Numbered from the stretch's first letter, positions 25,897 to 34,862 are shown. The stretch is DNA of 64,000 bases from Xanthobacteraceae bacterium (GCA_019454205.1 CP075369.1:248001-312000); one strand, 5' to 3'. Notes: generated by a model not told the origin, from the letters alone. Translations and numbers: made by a program.

Positions 25897-26064
25897 ATGA
25901 CCAAAAAATCCAACCCCGCCGATGCCGGAAAAGAAGCCCGGCTCGCCGCCGCGCTCCGCGAGAACCTCAAGCGGCGCAAGGCGCAGGCGCGTGCCAGAGC
26001 CGGAAAGCCGCAAACGCGGCCGGATGAAGGGCAGGAGCCGGAACCGGAGACGGGCCGCGATTAA
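25897..26064 (+). CDS. Small basic conserved protein upstream of murA
   Basis: 55 residues starting MTKKSNPADAGKEARLAAALRENLKRRKAQARARAG. ATG 25897 follows GGGGGCGA and leaves out an unrelated 33-residue extension. The composition is Lys/Arg/Ala rich, helical in the middle and acidic at the very end. I recognise this 'AALRENLKRRKAQAR' pattern as a common small rhizobial protein encoded just before murA. No function is known to me. It precedes murA by 94 bases. Confidence 0.65.
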   Translation: MTKKSNPADAGKEARLAAALRENLKRRKAQARARAGKPQTRPDEGQEPEPETGRD

Positions 26065-26158
26065 CCGCCCCGCGCTTCCCGCCATTGTTTCGCCCGGACC
26101 GCTCGGTTAGGAACAGGCAAATCACGCGACATCCCCGGCGCAGCCGAAGGAGAGAGAG

Positions 26159-27448
26159 TTGGACCGCATCCGGATCCACGGCGGCCGCGCCCTGAACGGC
26201 ACGATTCCCATTTCCGGCGCGAAGAACGCCGCGCTGCCGCTCATGATCGCGAGCCTGCTCACCGAGGAGAAGCTCATCCTCGAAAACGTGCCGCGCCTCG
26301 CGGACGTGGGCCTCTTGCAATACATCCTCGGCAATCACGGCGTGGACATCATGGTCGGCGGCAAGCGCGCCGGCGACGACGAGCACGCGGGACAGACCTT
26401 CGAGTTCTCCGCGAAGAATATCGTCGATACCACCGCGCCCTATCATCTCGTCTCCAAGATGCGCGCGAGCTTCTGGGTCATCGGCCCGCTCCTGGCGCGC
26501 ATGGGCGAAGCGAAGGTATCGCTGCCCGGCGGTTGCGCCATCGGCACGCGCCCGGTCGATTTCCACCTCGATGCGCTGCGCGCACTCGGCGGTGAAATCG
26601 AGATCGAGGAAGGCTACGCCATCGCCAAGGCGAAAGGCGGTCTTCGTGGCGCGCGGATTTCCTTCCCTAAGGTTTCGGTCGGCGCGACCCACACCGCCTT
26701 GCTCTCTGCCGCGCTGGCGAAGGGCGAGAGCGTGATCGAGAACGCGGCGCGCGAACCCGAGATCGTTGATGTCGCCGACTGTCTGAACAAGATGGGTGCG
26801 ATGATCGAAGGCGCGGGCACGCCGACGATCCGTATTCAGGGCCGCGACAAGCTGCACGGCGCGCGCCATCCGGTGCTGCCGGATCGCATCGAGACCGGCA
26901 CCTACGCGATGGCGGTGGCGATGACCGGCGGCGACGTGATGCTCGCGGGCGCGCGCGCCGAACTGCTCAACGCCGCGCTCGATACGCTGCGCGGCACCGG
27001 TGCGGAGATCACCGCGACCAACGAGGGGCTGCGCGTGACGCGCAATGGCGGCGGCATTCGCCCGGTCGATGTCACCACCGAGCCGTTCCCCGGTTTCCCG
27101 ACCGATTTGCAGGCGCAGTTCATGGCGCTGATGACCCGCGCCAAAGGCACCTCGCACATCCGCGAGACCATCTTCGAGAACCGCTTCATGCATGTGCAGG
27201 AGCTGGCCCGCCTCGGCGCGAAAATCTCGCTCGACGGCGAAACCGCCACTGTCGAGGGCGTCGAGCGCCTCAAGGGTGCTCCGGTGATGGCGACCGACCT
27301 TCGCGCGTCGGTCTCGCTGGTAATCGGCGGCCTCGCGGCCGAAGGCGAAACCACGGTCCACCGCGTTTACCATCTGGACCGGGGCTTCGAGCGCCTCGAG
27401 CAGAAACTGGCCCGTTGCGGCGCCTCCATTGAGCGCGTTTCGGGTTAA
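26159..27448 (+). CDS. murA: UDP-N-acetylglucosamine 1-carboxyvinyltransferase MurA
   Basis: 429 residues, the normal size of MurA, which transfers enolpyruvate from PEP to UDP-GlcNAc in the first committed step of peptidoglycan synthesis. Start is TTG at 26159 after AAGGAGAG. The N-terminus MDRIRIHGGRALNGTIPISGAKNAALP supports this start and contains the conserved Lys-Asn. The catalytic cysteine is intact (Cys126 in GGCAIGTRPVD), so fosfomycin sensitivity at the target is expected from family knowledge. ENRFMHVQEL and the repeated domain layout are also typical. It begins the conserved block with DUF2948 and hisD. Confidence 0.95.
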   Translation: MDRIRIHGGRALNGTIPISGAKNAALPLMIASLLTEEKLILENVPRLADVGLLQYILGNHGVDIMVGGKRAGDDEHAGQTFEFSAKNIVDTTAPYHLVSKMRASFWVIGPLLARMGEAKVSLPGGCAIGTRPVDFHLDALRALGGEIEIEEGYAIAKAKGGLRGARISFPKVSVGATHTALLSAALAKGESVIENAAREPEIVDVADCLNKMGAMIEGAGTPTIRIQGRDKLHGARHPVLPDRIETGTYAMAVAMTGGDVMLAGARAELLNAALDTLRGTGAEITATNEGLRVTRNGGGIRPVDVTTEPFPGFPTDLQAQFMALMTRAKGTSHIRETIFENRFMHVQELARLGAKISLDGETATVEGVERLKGAPVMATDLRASVSLVIGGLAAEGETTVHRVYHLDRGFERLEQKLARCGASIERVSG

Positions 27449-27514
27449 ACTGGACACCGTTCTTGCGAAACTGTGTCACCGCCGCTATCTCGCGGGGGAA
27501 CAAGGCCGCATCCG

Positions 27515-27958
27515 ATGACGACGACCGAAGCCGCACTGCTGAAACTGGTGGCGCTGGAGGCCGATGATCTGCCGGTGATTTCCGCGCACCTGCAGGACGC
27601 CGTCGCCTGCGTGCAGGAGATCGCGTACCTGCCGGCCGAGCGCCGCCTTGCGATGGTGGTCAACCGCTTCGACTGGCTTAGCGGTAACGAGAAGCCGACG
27701 CGCCTGCGTACCGGTGTGCGCTTCGAGCGCGTGAACAAAGCGCGGCTGCGCAACCTCGACCTGAAGAAGACCGGCGAGATGCTGAACCTGCTGGCGGTCG
27801 AGTTCGCGCCATCCGATGCGCCGTCCGGCACCATCACGCTCTATTTCTCCGGCGATGCCGCGATCCAGCTCGATGTCGAATGTGTTGAGGCGGCGATGAC
27901 CGATCTCGGCCCGGCGTGGAATGCGCGCGGCTGCCCGCAGCACGAAACCGGCGCGTAG
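27515..27958 (+). CDS. DUF2948 family protein
   Basis: 147 residues from ATG 27515 (MTTTEAALLKLVALEADDLP). Typical pieces are ISAHLQDAVACVQEIAYLPAERRLAMVVNRFDWL and, near the end, YFSGDAAIQLDVECVEAAMTDLGPAW. The family is confined largely to alphaproteobacteria and occurs between murA and hisD, as here. Its function is unknown. It is predicted soluble and cytoplasmic. The gene is 12 bases upstream of hisD. Confidence 0.85.
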   Translation: MTTTEAALLKLVALEADDLPVISAHLQDAVACVQEIAYLPAERRLAMVVNRFDWLSGNEKPTRLRTGVRFERVNKARLRNLDLKKTGEMLNLLAVEFAPSDAPSGTITLYFSGDAAIQLDVECVEAAMTDLGPAWNARGCPQHETGA

Positions 27959-27970
27959 GATCGTCGCGCC

Positions 27971-29266
27971 ATGCCAATTCGCCTCGATACCAGCGCGCCG
28001 GATTTCGCGGCGCGGTTTGAAACCTTCCTCGGCACCAAGCGGGAAGTTTCGGAAGACGTCGATAATGCCGTGCGCGCGATCCTGCGCGACGTCGAGGCGC
28101 GTGGCGACGACGCACTGATCGAATACACCGCGAAGTTCGATCGCCTTACGCTGGATGCAGGCACGCTGCGCGTGAGCGAAGCCGAGATCGAGTCGGCGTC
28201 GGGCGCGGTAGATGGCGAGACCGTGGATGCGCTGCGCTTCGCAAAGGACCGCATCGAGTCGCACCACAAGAAGCAGGTGCCACAGGACCAGCGCTACACC
28301 GATCCGCTCGGCGTCGAGCTTGGCTATCGCTGGACCGCGCTGGAGAGCGTCGGGATTTATGTGCCCGGCGGCAAGGCGGCTTATCCGTCTTCCGTGCTGA
28401 TGAACGCGATCCCTGCCATGGTCGCGGGCGTGCCGCGGATCGCCATGTGCGTTCCCGCGCCCGGCGGCGAACTCAATCCGCTGGTGCTGATCGCGGCGAA
28501 GCTCGCGGGCGTCAGCGAGATATATAAGGTGGGCGGCGCGCAGGCGGTTGCCGCGCTCAGCTACGGTACGAACACGGTCAAGTCTGTCGCGAAGATCGTC
28601 GGCCCCGGCAACGCTTATGTAGCGGCCGCAAAGCGGCAGGTGTTCGGCCGCGTCGGCATCGACATGGTCGCGGGTCCGTCCGAAGTGCTGGTGATCGCCG
28701 ACGGCGACGCGAATGCCGACTGGATCGCCGCCGATCTGCTGGCGCAGGCCGAGCATGACGAAGCGGCGCAGTCGATCCTGCTGACCAATGATCGCGCGCT
28801 CGCTGATCGCGTCGAGGCTTCTGTCGCTTCGCAGATGAAAACGCTGCCGCGCGCCGCGATAGCGGGCGAAAGCTGGAAGACATTCGGCGCGATCATTCTG
28901 GTGCGCGACCTTTCGGAAGCGCCGGTGCTGGCTGACCGTATCGCCGCCGAGCACTTGCAGATTTTCGCCAGCGATCCGGAAGCGCTTGCCGGAAAAATCC
29001 GCAACGCGGGTGCGGTATTCCTCGGTCAATATACGCCGGAAGCCATCGGCGATTATGTCGGCGGCTCCAACCACGTGCTGCCGACTGCGCGCGCTGCGCG
29101 TTATGCATCGGGCCTCGGCGTGCTCGACTTCATGAAGCGCACTTCGCTGCTCAAGCTCGGCGCTGACCAGTTGCGCGCGCTCGGCCCCGCCGCCATCGCA
29201 CTCGGCGAAGCGGAGGGGTTGCAGGCGCACGCCCGTTCGGTTTCGATCCGCCTGAACCGAAACTGA
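27971..29266 (+). CDS. hisD: Histidinol dehydrogenase HisD
   Basis: 431 residues. HisD oxidises L-histidinol to histidine in two NAD-dependent steps at the end of histidine synthesis and uses a zinc ion. The segment with SEVLVIADGDANADWIAADLLAQAEHDEAAQSILLT includes the catalytic-region residues, and the Zn-site residues fall in QAEHD and near VGGSNHVLPTARAARYASGL. The GPGNAYVAAAKRQVFG block is also characteristic. It is cotranscribed with DUF2948 (12 bases) and UPF0262 (16 bases). Other his genes are not in the window. Confidence 0.96.
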   Translation: MPIRLDTSAPDFAARFETFLGTKREVSEDVDNAVRAILRDVEARGDDALIEYTAKFDRLTLDAGTLRVSEAEIESASGAVDGETVDALRFAKDRIESHHKKQVPQDQRYTDPLGVELGYRWTALESVGIYVPGGKAAYPSSVLMNAIPAMVAGVPRIAMCVPAPGGELNPLVLIAAKLAGVSEIYKVGGAQAVAALSYGTNTVKSVAKIVGPGNAYVAAAKRQVFGRVGIDMVAGPSEVLVIADGDANADWIAADLLAQAEHDEAAQSILLTNDRALADRVEASVASQMKTLPRAAIAGESWKTFGAIILVRDLSEAPVLADRIAAEHLQIFASDPEALAGKIRNAGAVFLGQYTPEAIGDYVGGSNHVLPTARAARYASGLGVLDFMKRTSLLKLGADQLRALGPAAIALGEAEGLQAHARSVSIRLNRN

Positions 29267-29282
29267 TCCAAGCGAATCGGCC

Positions 29283-29777
29283 ATGACCGACGATCTCGCC
29301 GCGAAACATCCCGACCGGAGACTCGTCGCGGTAAAGCTCGACGAGCAGTCGATTGGCCGCGCCAATCCCGATGTCGAGCACGAACGCGCCATCGCGATCT
29401 ACGACCTGATCGAAAGCAACTATTTCGAACTGGTCGGCGACAACGGCGGTCCTTACGCGCTCAATCTCGCACTGGCCGAGCAGCGGCTCGCCTTCGATAT
29501 CTCGCGCCCCGACGGCGAGCGGGTGATCGTGCACATGTTGTCGCTGACGCCGTTCCGCAAAGTGGTGCGCGACTACTTCATGATCTGCGACTCCTATTAC
29601 TCCGCGATCAAGACCGAAACGCCGCAGAAGATCGAGGCGATCGACATGGGCCGCCGCGGCCTGCATGACGAAGGCTCGCGGCTCTTGGTCGAGCGTTTGA
29701 AAGACAAAGTAGTCGTGGATTTCGACACCGCGCGGCGTCTGTTCACGCTGATCTGCGCGCTGCACTGGAAGGGCTGA
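29283..29777 (+). CDS. UPF0262 family protein
   Basis: 164 residues, soluble. Characteristic stretches include SIGRANPDVEHERAIAIYDLIESNYF, LNLALAEQRLAFDI and FMICDSYYSAIKTETPQKIEAIDMGRRGLHDEGS. This uncharacterised family is found almost only in alphaproteobacteria, between hisD and a low-molecular-weight phosphatase gene, exactly this order. The gene is 16 bases after hisD and 8 bases before the next gene. No function is known. Confidence 0.88.
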   Translation: MTDDLAAKHPDRRLVAVKLDEQSIGRANPDVEHERAIAIYDLIESNYFELVGDNGGPYALNLALAEQRLAFDISRPDGERVIVHMLSLTPFRKVVRDYFMICDSYYSAIKTETPQKIEAIDMGRRGLHDEGSRLLVERLKDKVVVDFDTARRLFTLICALHWKG

Positions 29778-29785
29778 GCGCGGCG

Positions 29786-30241
29786 ATGGCCGACGCACCG
29801 CGCGCCAGACGCCCGCAGGCGGTGCTGTTCGTATGCGGCCAGAATTCGATCCGCTCTCCAATGGCCGCAGCGCTTGCGAAGCACTATTTCGGCAAATCCA
29901 TCTATTTCGCCTCCGCAGGCGTGCGCAAAGGCGAACAGGATCCGTTCGTGACCGCCGTCATGGATGAACTCGGCATCGACCTTTCGAAGCACCGCCCCGC
30001 CACCGTGGAGGAACGCGAAGACGACGAGGGTCTCAACTTCGATCTCGTCGTCAGCCTTTCTCCACAGGCACATCACCGCGCGCTCGAACTGACCCGCAAG
30101 CACGCCCTCGATGTCGAATACTGGCCGACCGCCGACCCGACCATTATCGAGGGAAGCCGCGACCAGAAGCTGGAGGCCTACCGGGCCGTGCGCGACGACC
30201 TGGTTCGCAACATCCGCCGCCGTTTCGATCCGAACCGCTGA
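29786..30241 (+). CDS. Low-molecular-weight protein-tyrosine-phosphatase family protein
   Basis: 151 residues. The N-terminal P-loop VLFVCGQNSIRSPMAAALAKHYF matches the CX5R(S) active site. The C-terminal general-acid region reads YWPTADPTIIEGSR, with DPT where classical enzymes have DPY. It could be a phosphotyrosine phosphatase or an ArsC-like arsenate reductase, but the resolving cysteines of thioredoxin-linked ArsC are not evident. It is part of the conserved murA-yacG block. The gene normally following it in related genomes, infA, is missing here. Confidence 0.82.
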   Translation: MADAPRARRPQAVLFVCGQNSIRSPMAAALAKHYFGKSIYFASAGVRKGEQDPFVTAVMDELGIDLSKHRPATVEEREDDEGLNFDLVVSLSPQAHHRALELTRKHALDVEYWPTADPTIIEGSRDQKLEAYRAVRDDLVRNIRRRFDPNR

Positions 30242-30323
30242 ACGCAGGGCGGTTTATTTCCTGGGGTGTTTCCGATACATCCTAGGCCCCGGTATTTTTG
30301 CGTACTCCCCGGAAGTTTTGCTC

Positions 30324-30947
30324 ATGGTTGGCCGCCCGAAGCTCGTTCTCGCGTCCGGATCGCCGCGCCGCCTCGCGCTCCTCAATCAGGTCGGCATCGA
30401 ACCGGATACCCTGATGCCGGCCGAACTGGACGAAACGCCGGTGCGTGGCGAACTACCGCGCACGTTGGCGGTGCGCCTTGCCGGCGAGAAAGCGCGCGCG
30501 GTGATCGAGCGCGTGCGCGCCAACGAACAGGTGCGCGACGCTTATATTATCGCGGCCGACACCGTGGTCGCGGTCGGGCGGCGTATCCTGCCGAAGCCCG
30601 ACCTGATCGACGAAGCGGCGGGCTGCCTGCGGCTGCTTTCCGGCCGCACCCATCGCGTCTATTCCGGCGTGAGCGTGGTGACGCCGCACGATACGGTAAA
30701 GACGCGGCTCGTCGAAACGCGCGTGCGCTTCAAGCGGCTTTCCACGCAGGACATTGAATCCTATCTCGCTTCCGGCGAGTGGCGCGGCAAGGCGGGCGGT
30801 TACGCGATCCAGGGCCTCGCGGGTTCATTCGTGGTGAAGCTGGTCGGCTCCTATCCGAACGTGGTCGGCATGCCGCTTTACGAAACGCTGACACTGCTGG
30901 CCGGCGAAGGTTTTCCGGTTCAATACAACTGGCTGAACCCGGTTTAG
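30324..30947 (+). CDS. Maf-like nucleotide pyrophosphatase
   Basis: 207 residues from ATG 30324 (MVGRPKLVLASGSPRRLALL), preceded by GGAAG. A longer upstream extension in frame overlaps the previous gene and is discarded. Motifs are ASGSPRR, AADTVVAVGRRILPKP, and GKAGGYAIQGLAGSFVVKLVGSYPNVVGMPLYET, which define Maf/HAM1-related house-cleaning enzymes that hydrolyse modified or non-canonical NTPs to NMPs. Proteins of this block are often named Maf or YhdE. The subfamily (dTTP/UTP or m7GTP) is not resolved here. Confidence 0.9.
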   Translation: MVGRPKLVLASGSPRRLALLNQVGIEPDTLMPAELDETPVRGELPRTLAVRLAGEKARAVIERVRANEQVRDAYIIAADTVVAVGRRILPKPDLIDEAAGCLRLLSGRTHRVYSGVSVVTPHDTVKTRLVETRVRFKRLSTQDIESYLASGEWRGKAGGYAIQGLAGSFVVKLVGSYPNVVGMPLYETLTLLAGEGFPVQYNWLNPV

Positions 30948-30956
30948 GCGGACAAC

Positions 30957-32471
30957 ATGAACCTCGCGCTGTGGCTGGAGCGGGCAGGGCGGGCGATGCC
31001 GGACGCACCGGCCATCGGTCTCGGCACCCGCATGGTTTACGATTATCGCGCGCTGGCAATGCGTGCCGCGAAGATCGCGGGCGGTTTGCGCGCAGGCGGG
31101 ATGAAGGCTGGCGAGCGCGTCGCCATCGTCGCGAAGAACCAGCCCGACTATGCCGCGCTTATGTTCGGGGTCTGGCATGCGGGGCTTGCCTGCGTTCCGG
31201 TGAACGCCAAGCTGCACGGCGCGGAAATCGGCTACATCCTCGACCACTCCGGCGCGCGAATCTGTTTCGTCTCGAAGGACATGGAAACGGAAGTCGCGGC
31301 GCACGCACCGAAATCGCTGGAGCGGCTCGTCGTCATCGGCGGCGCGGAATATGAAAGGTTGTTGTCGGGCGATGCGACAGGAATAGCCGCTGCGAACGGC
31401 AGCGATCTGGCGTGGCTGTTCTACACTTCCGGCACCACCGGCCGCCCGAAAGGCGCGATGCTGACGCACCGCAATCTGAACTGGGCGGCGCATGCCTATA
31501 TCGGCGAGGTGGACGAAACCCGTCCCGGCGATCCGATCCTGCATGCCGCGCCGATGAGCCATGGCTCCGGCATGTATATGCTGCCGCATGTTGCGCGCGG
31601 CGGCGTGAACATCGTTCCGGAGTCGGGCGCGTTCGAGCCGGAAGAAATCTTCGCGCAGATAGCGGCGTGGCCGCGTCTCTCCATGTTCGCCGCGCCCACG
31701 ATGATCAAGCGTCTCGTGGACAGCAAGGCCGATTGCCGCGTGGAAAATATCCGCACCTTCGTCTGGGGCGGCGCGCCGATGTACGTGGAGGATATTCGCA
31801 AGGCACTCGACCGCTTCGGTCCGCGCCTCGCACAGATTTACGGGCAGGGCGAAAGCCCGATGACGATTACCGTGCTCTCGAAGCAGGAAGTCGCGGACAA
31901 GGACCATCCGCGCTGGCTGGAGCGTATCGCTTCCGCGGGCAAGGCGTATTCCTGCCTCGAAGTGCGCGTTGCAGGCGCGGACGATGCGCTGCTCGCTCCC
32001 GGCGAAATCGGCGAAATCATCTGTCGCGGCGATATTGTCATGGCGGGCTACTGGAAGAACGAGGAAGCGACCGCCAGGACGCTCGCGAACGGTTGGCTGC
32101 ACACCGGCGATGTCGGCGCCTTCGACGAGGACGGTTATCTCACGCTGAAAGACCGCTCCAAGGATATGATCATATCCGGCGGCAGCAACATCTATCCGCG
32201 CGAGGTCGAGGAAATTCTCCTGAAGCACGAACGCATCCGAGAAGTTTCCGTGATCGGCCGCCCCGATGCCGAATGGGGCGAAGTGGTTGTCGCCTATGTC
32301 GTCGGCGAGGCGACGGAGAAGGAACTCGACGCGCTGTGCCTATCCAACATCGCGCGCTTCAAGCGTCCTAAACATTATGTGTTTGTCGAATCGCTTCCAA
32401 AAAATAACTACGGCAAGATTCTGAAAACCGATTTGCGCGAGCGCGACGCGAAAGAGAAGCGCCATGGCTGA
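30957..32471 (+). CDS. AMP-forming acyl-CoA synthetase / acid-CoA ligase
   Basis: 504 residues of the ANL superfamily. The P-loop is LFYTSGTTGRPKGAMLTHRN, the A5 motif GQGESPMTIT, A7 GWLHTGDVGAFDEDGYLTLKDRSKDMIISGGSNIYPREVEEIL, and the C-terminal lysine lies in LPKNNYGKILKTDLRE. It would activate a carboxylic acid to its acyl-adenylate and then acyl-CoA. The acid cannot be named from sequence. The gene overlaps the SDR gene by 8 bases. The pair sits between maf and yacG, where related genomes usually have none or an RNase E/G gene, suggesting insertion of a catabolic unit into the housekeeping block. Confidence 0.88.
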   Translation: MNLALWLERAGRAMPDAPAIGLGTRMVYDYRALAMRAAKIAGGLRAGGMKAGERVAIVAKNQPDYAALMFGVWHAGLACVPVNAKLHGAEIGYILDHSGARICFVSKDMETEVAAHAPKSLERLVVIGGAEYERLLSGDATGIAAANGSDLAWLFYTSGTTGRPKGAMLTHRNLNWAAHAYIGEVDETRPGDPILHAAPMSHGSGMYMLPHVARGGVNIVPESGAFEPEEIFAQIAAWPRLSMFAAPTMIKRLVDSKADCRVENIRTFVWGGAPMYVEDIRKALDRFGPRLAQIYGQGESPMTITVLSKQEVADKDHPRWLERIASAGKAYSCLEVRVAGADDALLAPGEIGEIICRGDIVMAGYWKNEEATARTLANGWLHTGDVGAFDEDGYLTLKDRSKDMIISGGSNIYPREVEEILLKHERIREVSVIGRPDAEWGEVVVAYVVGEATEKELDALCLSNIARFKRPKHYVFVESLPKNNYGKILKTDLRERDAKEKRHG

Positions 32472-33270
32472 TCGTCTGAAAGGCAAGGTTGCACTCGTCG
32501 TCGGCGCCGGTTCCATCGGTCCCGGATGGGGCAACGGCAAGGCGACCGCGGTCGCGTTTGCGCGCGAAGGCGCGAAGGTCGCCTGTGCGGACCATCGCCT
32601 CGATGCAGCGGAAGAAACCGTTTCCCTCATTGAGAAAGAAGGCGGCGACGCCATTGCAATCAAGGCCGATGTCTCGAACGGCGACGATGTCGCGCGCATG
32701 GCGAACGTGGCAGCAGAGTTCTACGGCCGCATCGACATCCTCGATTACAATGTGGGCCTCGCGGAAACGGCGAGCGTCGTCGATATTTCCGAAGCCGAAT
32801 GGGATCGTATCTTCGCCGTCAACCTCAAGGGCGCGATGTTCGCGATGAAGCACGTCATTCCGCTGATGCAGAGGCAGGGCGGCGGTTCGATCATCAACAT
32901 CTCGTCGATCGCGGGCATCCGTTATACCGGCGTCGATTACCCGACCTATTACGCGACCAAGGCCGCGCTCAATCACCTGACGCGCGCGACCGCCGCGCAA
33001 TACGCGAAGCAGAACATCCGCGTGAACGCGATCCTGCCGGGGCTGATGAAAACACCGATGGTCGAGCACTCGCCGCAGCTTGCCGCCGCTTACGGCAAAG
33101 GCGACATCGAGAAAATGTGGGCGGCCCGCGCCGCGCAGGTGCCGATGGGCAAGATGGGAGATGCGTGGGATGTCGCAAACGCTGCCGTGTTTCTTGCAAG
33201 CGACGAAAGCCGTTACATCACCGGCATCGAGCTGGTGGTGGATGGCGGCGTGACGCTGAAATATGTCTGA
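32464..33270 (+). CDS. SDR-family NAD(P)-dependent oxidoreductase
   Basis: 268 residues, classical short-chain dehydrogenase. It has the cofactor loop VGAGSIGPGWGNG, NVGLAETAS in place of NNAG, the catalytic serine in NISSIAG, and the YYATKAAL Tyr-x-x-x-Lys pair. LPGLMKTP follows, then DGGVTLKYV at the C-terminus. The start overlaps the acyl-CoA ligase gene (ATG 32464), and its end overlaps yacG by 8 bases. It probably oxidises a hydroxyacyl-CoA or alcohol in the same pathway as the ligase, a functional inference from adjacency only. Confidence 0.87.
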   Translation: MADRLKGKVALVVGAGSIGPGWGNGKATAVAFAREGAKVACADHRLDAAEETVSLIEKEGGDAIAIKADVSNGDDVARMANVAAEFYGRIDILDYNVGLAETASVVDISEAEWDRIFAVNLKGAMFAMKHVIPLMQRQGGGSIINISSIAGIRYTGVDYPTYYATKAALNHLTRATAAQYAKQNIRVNAILPGLMKTPMVEHSPQLAAAYGKGDIEKMWAARAAQVPMGKMGDAWDVANAAVFLASDESRYITGIELVVDGGVTLKYV

Positions 33271-33505
33271 GAACGGCAATGGCCACGCGCGCAAGCTCGG
33301 CATCGGCACCGCGTGCCCTATTTGTGGCAAGCCCTCTGCGGAAAAATTTCGTCCGTTCTGCTCGAAGCGCTGTGCCGATGTGGACCTCCATCGCTGGCTC
33401 ACCGGCGGCTACGCGATTCCCGTGACCGAGGACGAAGACGAGGATGGCGCCGAGAGCGCAGCAGCCCCTCCCGGCAAGAAGACGGAAGACCCCGAAAATC
33501 GCTGA
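33263..33505 (+). CDS. yacG: DNA gyrase inhibitor YacG
   Basis: 80 residues. Four zinc-binding cysteines are arranged as ACPICGKPSAEKFRPFCSKRC (CX2C...CX3C), followed by the family's DLHRWLTGGYAIPV. E. coli YacG binds GyrB and inhibits gyrase. The C-terminal tail is acidic and Ala/Pro rich. The gene overlaps the SDR by 8 bases and precedes tRNA-Phe, the usual order in Rhizobiales. Confidence 0.92.
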   Translation: MSENGNGHARKLGIGTACPICGKPSAEKFRPFCSKRCADVDLHRWLTGGYAIPVTEDEDEDGAESAAAPPGKKTEDPENR

Positions 33506-33527
33506 TTTCAAAGGGTGTTTTGCTGTC

Positions 33528-33557
33528 TGGACAATCCGGGAGCCGAACCCCTATAAC
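33528..33557 (+). promoter_or_regulatory. Candidate sigma-70 promoter of tRNA-Phe
   Basis: TGGACA (33528-33533) and TATAAC (33552-33557) are separated by 18 bases (17 if read as CTATAA). The tRNA begins 40 bases after the -10, a normal short leader. Confidence 0.55.
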
Positions 33558-33597
33558 CGCGCGGCTTTCGGCAGGACGTTTGTCTTCGCCGGGGGAT

Positions 33598-33673
33598 GCC
33601 CAGGTAGCTCAGTTGGTAGAGCATGCGACTGAAAATCGCAGTGTCGGTGGTTCGATTCCGCCCCTGGGCACCA
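33598..33673 (+). tRNA. tRNA-Phe (anticodon GAA)
   Basis: 76 nt. The acceptor stem GCCCAGG pairs with CCTGGGC. The D arm is GCTCAGTTGGTAGAGC, the anticodon loop CTGAAAA carries GAA, the T arm is GGTGGTTCGATTCCGCC, and the discriminator A is followed by an encoded CCA at 33671-33673. It lies directly after yacG. Confidence 0.98.
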
Positions 33674-34109
33674 TTTTCATTCTCTGAAATTTTTCTCTGA
33701 AAATTTTTACGCGGCCGCTCAATTACAGAGCGATGAATTTTTTTGCATGAAGACGATTGATGCAATTCGCGGCGCGCGGCGCCGGGGCAATGAGCCTTAA
33801 TAATATTTGCGGCCGCCCGATCTCGCAGCGCGAAAACCGCTTGACGGCACACCCAAATACCCGTGTTCTATGCGCTGGTTGCTATGCTGCTTTGAGCGAG
33901 GCGCGTAGCGGCCCAATAAGAATAAGCATCTGACCGCTGGGAATTTGGCTGCCGACCAAGACAATCCTCGTACGCACTTGTGCCGAACCCGCATTTTTCT
34001 TGAGAATGCGCGCCCGGCGCCGGAGTTTCTGCGGAGAATTTGTCAGGTTTGCGCTGGAGGTCGGGAGTGGAGGCAACTACGAAGAATACGGGGATGGGTT
34101 TAGCTGCGT
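33674..34109 (+). other. 436-base intergenic region before the ABC importer
   Basis: No credible gene on either strand. Just after the tRNA there are two AT-rich near-repeats (TCTCTGAAATTTTT / TCTCTGAAAATTTTT, 33680-33709) that may help terminate tRNA transcription. A CTTGACGG at 33840 could be a -35 element, but no well-spaced -10 follows (TTCTAT at 33866 gives a 19-base spacer). The region just before the importer, 34058-34110, is purine-rich. Base composition is lower in GC than its neighbours. Confidence 0.4.
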
Positions 34110-34862
34110 ATGAGTGACATCGTACTCGAGACCGAAAATCTGACGAAAGAATTCGCAGGCTTTGTCGCCGTCAGCGATGTGAATCTGAAAGTGCGGCGTG
34201 GCACGATTCACGCTTTGATCGGTCCGAACGGTGCGGGCAAGACCACCTGTTTCAACCTGCTCACTAAATTCCTGACGCCGACCCGCGGCAGCATCAAATA
34301 CAAGGGCCAGGACATTACTTCGCTGAAGCCCGCCGAAATTGCGCGGCTCGGCGTGGTCCGCTCCTTCCAGATTTCCGCCGTGTTCCCGCATCTCACCGTG
34401 CTCGAAAACGTGCGCATCGCGCTGCAGCGACAGCATGGCGAGTCGTTCGATTTCTGGCGCTCGGCGCGCGTCCTCGACAAATACAACGATCGCGCCCGTG
34501 CGCTGATCAACGATGTCGGCCTCTCGGCGTTCGTGAACATTCCTGCAGTCGAATTGCCCTATGGCCGCAAGCGCGCGCTCGAAATCGCGACCACGCTCGC
34601 GCTCGATCCGGAAATGCTGCTGCTCGACGAGCCGACCGCGGGCATGGGCCATGAAGACATCGACCGCATCGCCGCGCTGATCAAGACCGTCGCCGCCAAC
34701 CGCACCGTGTTGATGGTCGAACACAACCTCAGCGTCGTTTCGAATCTTTCGAACACGATCACGGTGCTGACCCGCGGCCGCGTGCTGGCCGAAGGCGATT
34801 ACAAGACCGTTTCGGAGAATCCGCAGGTGCGCGAAGCCTATATGGGGACCGGCCATGCTTGA
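34110..34862 (+). CDS. ABC transporter ATP-binding protein, LivG type
   Basis: 250 residues. Walker A is GPNGAGKTT, the Q-loop region is RSFQISAVFPHLTV, and the signature is the degenerate LPYGRKRALEIA typical of LivG. Walker B is MLLLDEPTAGM, followed by VEHNLSVV. LivG pairs with LivF to drive a branched-chain amino-acid-type importer, a family that in rhizobia also moves aromatic acids and other carboxylates. Its stop overlaps livF's start by 8 bases. ATG 34110 is fixed by a stop in the only nearby alternative frame. It is first in a five-gene transporter operon. Confidence 0.9.
   Translation: MSDIVLETENLTKEFAGFVAVSDVNLKVRRGTIHALIGPNGAGKTTCFNLLTKFLTPTRGSIKYKGQDITSLKPAEIARLGVVRSFQISAVFPHLTVLENVRIALQRQHGESFDFWRSARVLDKYNDRARALINDVGLSAFVNIPAVELPYGRKRALEIATTLALDPEMLLLDEPTAGMGHEDIDRIAALIKTVAANRTVLMVEHNLSVVSNLSNTITVLTRGRVLAEGDYKTVSENPQVREAYMGTGHA

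Noticed and set aside
34092..34115. Upstream ATG for the LivG-type gene
   Set aside because: It runs in another frame to a stop after seven codons, so the start is 34110.
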